DNA of 64,000 nt from Elusimicrobiota bacterium (GTDB lineage: Bacteria; Elusimicrobiota; Elusimicrobia; UBA1565; UBA9628): assembly GCA_026388095.1 (NCBI GenBank), contig JAPLKL010000046.1, positions 48,160 to 112,159 of the forward strand, read 5' to 3'. Made by a program: the position numbers and the translations under genes. Below are positions 60,145 through 64,000 of this stretch, one piece after another (the first letter of the stretch is position 1; each line of letters begins with the position of its first letter). The notes under the pieces were generated by a model that made no database searches, was not told where the DNA came from, and saw nothing but the letters and a program-made list of their open reading frames with translations.

Positions 60145-62056
60145 CCTTCTCGCCGCGACGCTCCTCGCCCTCGGCGCCTGGGGCCAGGAGGCTTCCCGGT
60201 CCCTCTCGCGGACCCGCGCGCCGCAGGACCGCCCCGTCTCCTCGTCGGCGGTGGCCGTATCCCCCGACGGCAAGTGGATCGCCGCCGTGAACCCCGACAG
60301 CGGTTCGATCACGATCTTGCAGGCCCGGCCGCTCCGGGTCCTCGCCGAAGTCCCGGTGGGCCGGGATCCCCGGTCGTTGTGCTTCAGCCCGGACGCGCGC
60401 ACCATCGCCGTAGCCAATCACGGCTCCTCGGATGTCTCTCTCGTCGCGCTGGGCGAGCGCAAGGAATCGCGCCGTATCCGGACGGGAGCCATGCCCTACG
60501 GCGTGGTGACGGACGGCCGGCGCCTGTTCGTCAGCGAATTCGCGATGGGGTCGGTCGCCGTCCTGGATGCCGCGTCCGGGCGGGTGACCGGGCGCGTGAA
60601 GACCGGCCCTTATCCCGCGGGTCTGGCGTTGAGCGCGGACCGGAGGAGCCTTTTCGTCACGCACTTCTTCTCGGGGCGGCTGAGCCGCGTCGAGGCGGCG
60701 ACCCTCGCGGTGCAGGCCGTCGCGGAGACCGGGGACCGGGCGAACCTGTCGCAGTCCGTCGCGCTCTCTGCGGACGGCCGGCGGGCTTATCTGCCGCAGA
60801 CCCTTTCCAACGCCGGCAACGCCGCGCCGACCTTCGACAACATGATCATCCCCGTCGTGAACGTCGTCGAGCTGCCCGCGATGGCGCGGCTCGGGCGCGA
60901 GCTCGTGTACCTCGCGTCGCTGCACCGCGCCGCCAACGTGCCCTCCGACGCGGTCGTGGCTCCGGACGGGAAGCATCTCTACGTCGCCAACGCGGGGAGC
61001 AACGACGTCTTCGTGATGGACCTGGCGAGCGGGAAGCTGCTCGCCGCCGTCGAGGTGGGCGCCAACCCCCGGGGGCTGGCGCCGTCTCCGGACGGGGCCC
61101 GGCTCTACGTGGACAACGGGCTGGACGGCACGCTCTCGGTCATCCGCGCCGGGAGCTACGCGGGCAGCCGCACCGCGCCGGACGAGGTCTCGCTCCACAA
61201 GCCGGTCGCGGTCGATCTGCAGCGTCCGACGACGTGCCGGTCCTGCCACGCCGAGTCCTCGGAATCCTCGACGCTCGGTCCGGATGTGCTGGTCGAGCTC
61301 GGCCATGGCAGGCTCCAGGTGGTCAATCGCACCTGGACGGTCGAGGCGACCGTGCCCCTCACCCGCATCCCGCTGCCGCCCCTCCTCCTGCAGGGCAAGA
61401 AGCTGTTCCATGCCTCGGACCGGCCGGAGCTCAGCACCGGCCGATGGATCTCGTGCGCGTCCTGCCACCCGGACGGCGCCATGGACGGGCGCACCTGGCT
61501 CCTGCCGGCCGGGCCGCGCAACACCCCGGCGCTCTTCGGGGTCGGCGAGACGCTCCCCATCCATTGGTCGGGAGACTTCGCTGACCTCTATGAGATGGAG
61601 CGGGGGATCCGCCGCTTCCTGTTCGGCCGCGGCTTCACGCTGGACCCGGAGCAGAGGCCCCTGGCGGGCCGGTCGGCCGATCTCGACGCCCTGGTCGCCT
61701 ATCTGCGGTCCCTGCGGCCGCTGCCGTCGCCCTTCCCCTTGGAGCGGGAGGCGGTCGCGCGCGGCGTCGCCGCCTTCCGGGCCGCGGGCTGCGCCAAGTG
61801 CCATGCGCCGCCGACCTTCACCGACGGCAAGCTGCACGACGTCGGCACGGGCGACCCGTCGCGCGAGAAGCACGCCCGCGGCACGAGCTTCGACACGCCC
61901 ACGCTGCGGGGGCTTTGGCTCACGGCGCCGTATTTCCATGACGGGAGCGCGCCGACGCTCGAAGGCGTGCTGCGGACGGGACGGGAGCACGACGTGTCGG
62001 GGCTCCTCAGCGCGGAGGAGCGCCGCGCGCTCGTGGGTTATCTGCGTACGCTGTGA
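60134..62056 (+). CDS. Exported beta-propeller/three-heme cytochrome c protein
   Basis: The ATG overlaps the previous gene by 11 bases. The 640-aa protein has a signal peptide (RLSLLAATLLALGAWG), then a YVTN-like seven-bladed beta-propeller (residues about 35-350: ADRRSLFVTHFFSGRLSRVEA, APDGKHLYVANAGSNDVFVMD, parts), then three CXXCH heme sites at 368 (CRSCH), 441 (CASCH) and 553 (CAKCH). The last part, DTPTLRGLWLTAPYFHDGSAPTLEGVL, is typical of the di-heme MauG/cytochrome c peroxidase family. It likely carries out periplasmic electron transfer or oxidation of an exported product. Confidence 0.9.
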   Translation: MRLSLLAATLLALGAWGQEASRSLSRTRAPQDRPVSSSAVAVSPDGKWIAAVNPDSGSITILQARPLRVLAEVPVGRDPRSLCFSPDARTIAVANHGSSDVSLVALGERKESRRIRTGAMPYGVVTDGRRLFVSEFAMGSVAVLDAASGRVTGRVKTGPYPAGLALSADRRSLFVTHFFSGRLSRVEAATLAVQAVAETGDRANLSQSVALSADGRRAYLPQTLSNAGNAAPTFDNMIIPVVNVVELPAMARLGRELVYLASLHRAANVPSDAVVAPDGKHLYVANAGSNDVFVMDLASGKLLAAVEVGANPRGLAPSPDGARLYVDNGLDGTLSVIRAGSYAGSRTAPDEVSLHKPVAVDLQRPTTCRSCHAESSESSTLGPDVLVELGHGRLQVVNRTWTVEATVPLTRIPLPPLLLQGKKLFHASDRPELSTGRWISCASCHPDGAMDGRTWLLPAGPRNTPALFGVGETLPIHWSGDFADLYEMERGIRRFLFGRGFTLDPEQRPLAGRSADLDALVAYLRSLRPLPSPFPLEREAVARGVAAFRAAGCAKCHAPPTFTDGKLHDVGTGDPSREKHARGTSFDTPTLRGLWLTAPYFHDGSAPTLEGVLRTGREHDVSGLLSAEERRALVGYLRTL

Positions 62057-62068
62057 CGGCGGATTTCC

Positions 62069-62074
62069 TATAAT
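62069..62074 (+). promoter_or_regulatory. -10 element of the ABC-F gene
   Basis: Perfect TATAAT 15 bases before the ATG at 62090; no convincing -35 or ribosome site is seen. Confidence 0.4.
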
Positions 62075-62089
62075 CTCTCTTCTCGTCCC

Positions 62090-63847
62090 ATGATCACCCT
62101 CCGCGGCGTCTCGAAGTCCTTCGGCCAACAGCTCCTCTTCCAGGACGCCTCCTTGCAGATCAACCAGGGCGACCGCTACGTGCTGGTCGGGCCCAACGGC
62201 TCCGGCAAGTCCACCCTCTTCAAGATCCTGCTGGGCGCGGAGGAGGCCGATTCCGGACAGTTCACCATCAAGCGCGGCTCGAAGGTCGGCTACCTGCCCC
62301 AGGAGAACGCCCCGGTGAGCGAGGAGACGGTGCTCGACACCGCGCTCGAGCATCACGAGGACCCGGACGGCCGCCTGACCGCCAAGGCCAAGGCCATCCT
62401 CATGGGCCTGGGCTTCCGAGTCGCCGATTTCGACAAGAAGCTCAACACCCTCAGCGGCGGCTGGGCCATGCGCGCGGCCATGGCGCGCCTGCTGATGCAG
62501 GAGCCGGACCTCATCCTCCTCGACGAACCCACCAACCATCTCGACATCGACGCCCTGTTCTGGCTGCAGAACTACCTCCAGGACTATCCGGGCGCCGTTT
62601 TCCTCATCTCCCACGACCGCGCCTTCATCAACTCGGTCTGCCGCGCCATCGTCAGCCTCCAGGACCACACCCTCAAGGTCTACCACGGGGACTATGAGTT
62701 CTACCTCAAGGAGCGCGAGGCGGAAGGCGAGCGCCTGCTCTCGGCCTGGAAGCAGCAGCAGGACGAGATCGCCAAGATGCAGGACTTCATCGACCGCAAC
62801 CGCGCCCGGGTCTCCACCGCCAACCGCGCCCAGAGCATGATCAAGCGCCTGGAGAAGCTCGAGCGCATCGTGCTCCCCGTGGACGTCAAGACCGTGAGGA
62901 TCCGCTTCCCCCAGCCCACCAGGACCGGCGTCCGGGTGCTGGCGCTCCAGGGCGTGCACAAGTCCTACGGCGAGGTGAAGGTCTACGACGGCCTGGATTT
63001 CGAGCTGGAGCGCGGCTGGAAGGTCGCCTTCGTCGGGCACAATGGCGCCGGCAAGTCCACCTTGCTCAAGATGCTGGCCGGGGCCATCCCCTTCGATTCC
63101 GGGGAGATGACGTCCGCCGACGGCGTGCGGGTGGGCTATTTCTCCCAGCACCGGGAGGGCCAATTCGGCGCGGGGCGCACCGTGCTGCAGGAGGCGCAGG
63201 CCTCAGGCCGCATGAACCCGGACCTCTTCGTGCGCACGGTCCTGGGGACCTTCCTGTTCCCGGGCGACACGGTCTTCAAGCCGGTGGAGGTCTTGAGCGG
63301 CGGGGAGAAGAGCCGCCTGGGACTGGTCAAGCTGCTCCTGGACCCGCCCAACGTCCTGCTCCTCGACGAGCCCACCACGCACCTCGACATGGCCAGCGTG
63401 GACGCCTTGGTCGAGGCTCTGCGCGAATTCGAGGGCACGCTCTGCTGCATCAGCCACGACCTCTACTTCCTCAACGCCATCGCGGACCACGTGGTGCACA
63501 TCGACCAAGGCCGGATCACCTGGTATCCGGGCAACTACGAGTACTTCAAGCACCGCCAGGCCCGGTGGCACGAGGAGAACCCCCAGGCCGTGGCGGTCCC
63601 CAAGCTCGACAAGAGGCCGGCGGCCAAGCCCAAGCCTCCGGTCCGCGACGACAAAGCGCGCGCCAAGCACAAGACCAAGCTGGAGAACGAGGTCCTCAAG
63701 CTGCACGAGGAGCTCGAGTCTTTGGCGGCCAGGCTCTCGGACCCGGAGCTGTACTCGGATTTCGCCCAGGTCAAGGCCATCGGGGAAAGGATGGAGACGG
63801 TCCAGGCCGACATCCAGGCCAAGGAAGCCGAGTTGGATTCGCTCTAG
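62090..63847 (+). CDS. ABC-F family ATPase (translation factor type)
   Basis: The 585-aa protein has two ABC domains without membrane segments: Walker A GPNGSGKST and GHNGAGKST, signatures LSGGWAMRAAMA and LSGGEKSRLGLV, Walker B LILLDEPTNHLD and VLLLDEPTTHLD. The inter-domain linker is a long helical pair (REAEGERLLSAWKQQQDEIAKM), and a coiled coil ends the protein (ENEVLKLHEELESLAARL, AIGERMETVQADIQAKEAEL), as in Uup/YdiF-type members. ABC-F proteins act on the ribosome. Not part of the preceding operon. Confidence 0.95.
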   Translation: MITLRGVSKSFGQQLLFQDASLQINQGDRYVLVGPNGSGKSTLFKILLGAEEADSGQFTIKRGSKVGYLPQENAPVSEETVLDTALEHHEDPDGRLTAKAKAILMGLGFRVADFDKKLNTLSGGWAMRAAMARLLMQEPDLILLDEPTNHLDIDALFWLQNYLQDYPGAVFLISHDRAFINSVCRAIVSLQDHTLKVYHGDYEFYLKEREAEGERLLSAWKQQQDEIAKMQDFIDRNRARVSTANRAQSMIKRLEKLERIVLPVDVKTVRIRFPQPTRTGVRVLALQGVHKSYGEVKVYDGLDFELERGWKVAFVGHNGAGKSTLLKMLAGAIPFDSGEMTSADGVRVGYFSQHREGQFGAGRTVLQEAQASGRMNPDLFVRTVLGTFLFPGDTVFKPVEVLSGGEKSRLGLVKLLLDPPNVLLLDEPTTHLDMASVDALVEALREFEGTLCCISHDLYFLNAIADHVVHIDQGRITWYPGNYEYFKHRQARWHEENPQAVAVPKLDKRPAAKPKPPVRDDKARAKHKTKLENEVLKLHEELESLAARLSDPELYSDFAQVKAIGERMETVQADIQAKEAELDSL

Positions 63848-64000
63848 CAGGCTGCTGATAAACCCTCCTGCGGAAAGGACTGTGTCCGGACACAGTGCAC
63901 CCCGCCGCAACTCGCAGGACCCATCGGGGTTGTCAACGGCCACAGCCGGTATCGCCGGCGCGGGCCAACGCCGGGATGATGTCTCGGGACAGGCTGTAAA
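63848..64000. other. Noncoding tail with short palindrome
   Basis: No gene is visible in the last 153 bases. The stretch opens CAGGCTGCTGATAAA and closes CAGGCTGTAAA, similar ends that might be mobile-element borders. The window stops too soon to tell. Confidence 0.5.
63879..63896 (+). repeat. 18-bp palindrome ACTGTGTCCGGACACAGT
   Basis: Perfect palindrome; its 16-bp core also lies inside the MalF-type permease gene at 31510-31525. Confidence 0.6.

Noticed and set aside
60110..63163. 1017-aa minus-strand open frame
   Set aside because: It runs antisense across the cytochrome and ABC-F genes and translates to Gly/Arg/Glu/His-rich sequence with no domain; typical of high-GC antisense frames.
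63848..64000. Insertion sequence at the window end
   Set aside because: The similar CAGGCTG ends are direct rather than inverted, and no transposase is visible before the window stops.

Overview
This 64 kb window is a high-GC bacterial chromosome segment with dense gene packing. Many genes are coupled by ATGA, GTGA or TGATG junctions. Signal peptides, lipoprotein signals and a secreted c-type cytochrome point to a Gram-negative-type envelope. The gene mix (HD-GYP and PAS signalling, an EndoQ-UvrD repair pair, many B12/radical-SAM proteins) would fit a deep-branching lineage such as Elusimicrobiota. That placement is an inference: the window contains no rRNA or other decisive marker.

Layout. 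(1) 1-15.7 kb is mostly ordinary chromosome: the end of an HD-GYP gene, tRNA-Gly(GCC), tRNA-Ser(CGA), a SEC-C protein, a cysteine-rich secreted protein, a dienelactone hydrolase, and a minus-strand operon joining a voltage-sensor channel to a secreted phytochelatin-synthase-like peptidase. A membrane-anchored Ser/Thr kinase follows, then a RAYT transposon with 27-bp terminal inverted repeats wedged between two convergent genes, an RlmI-like methyltransferase, a 968-aa secreted protein and a nitroreductase. (2) 15.8-22.3 kb is a mobile island. Two 204-bp direct repeats flank a HEAT-repeat gene. The second copy was split by an IS1182-type element (CTAG duplication) and holds a group II intron at its edge, while the first copy is the empty site. 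A Fic gene with AT-rich tandem repeats upstream follows. (3) 22.3-35.6 kb holds UvrD-like helicase and EndoQ, serine acetyltransferase, an Rrf2 regulator with a palindromic operator, a NarL-type two-component system, a cupin, a complete sugar-type ABC importer with four consecutive hairpins after its binding-protein gene, and a decayed HNH gene.

(4) 35.6-62.1 kb is the most unusual part. A 13-gene minus-strand operon (53315 down to 35610) carries four B12-type radical-SAM proteins, one SPASM-like radical-SAM protein, three polytopic GT-C/YfhO-like membrane proteins (two of them tandem duplicates), three SGNH-fold proteins, an isoprenylcysteine-methyltransferase-like protein and a sulfatase-fold protein without its catalytic cysteine. 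Across a 0.7-kb repeat-rich spacer, a plus-strand operon adds a sixth radical-SAM protein, a fourth SGNH protein, a 1110-aa secreted beta-rich protein and a three-heme beta-propeller cytochrome. I read this as an undescribed locus for building and decorating a surface or secreted glycan or lipid, with unusual radical methylation or rearrangement steps. The product cannot be deduced from sequence. (5) The window closes with an ABC-F ATPase and a short palindrome-bearing tail.
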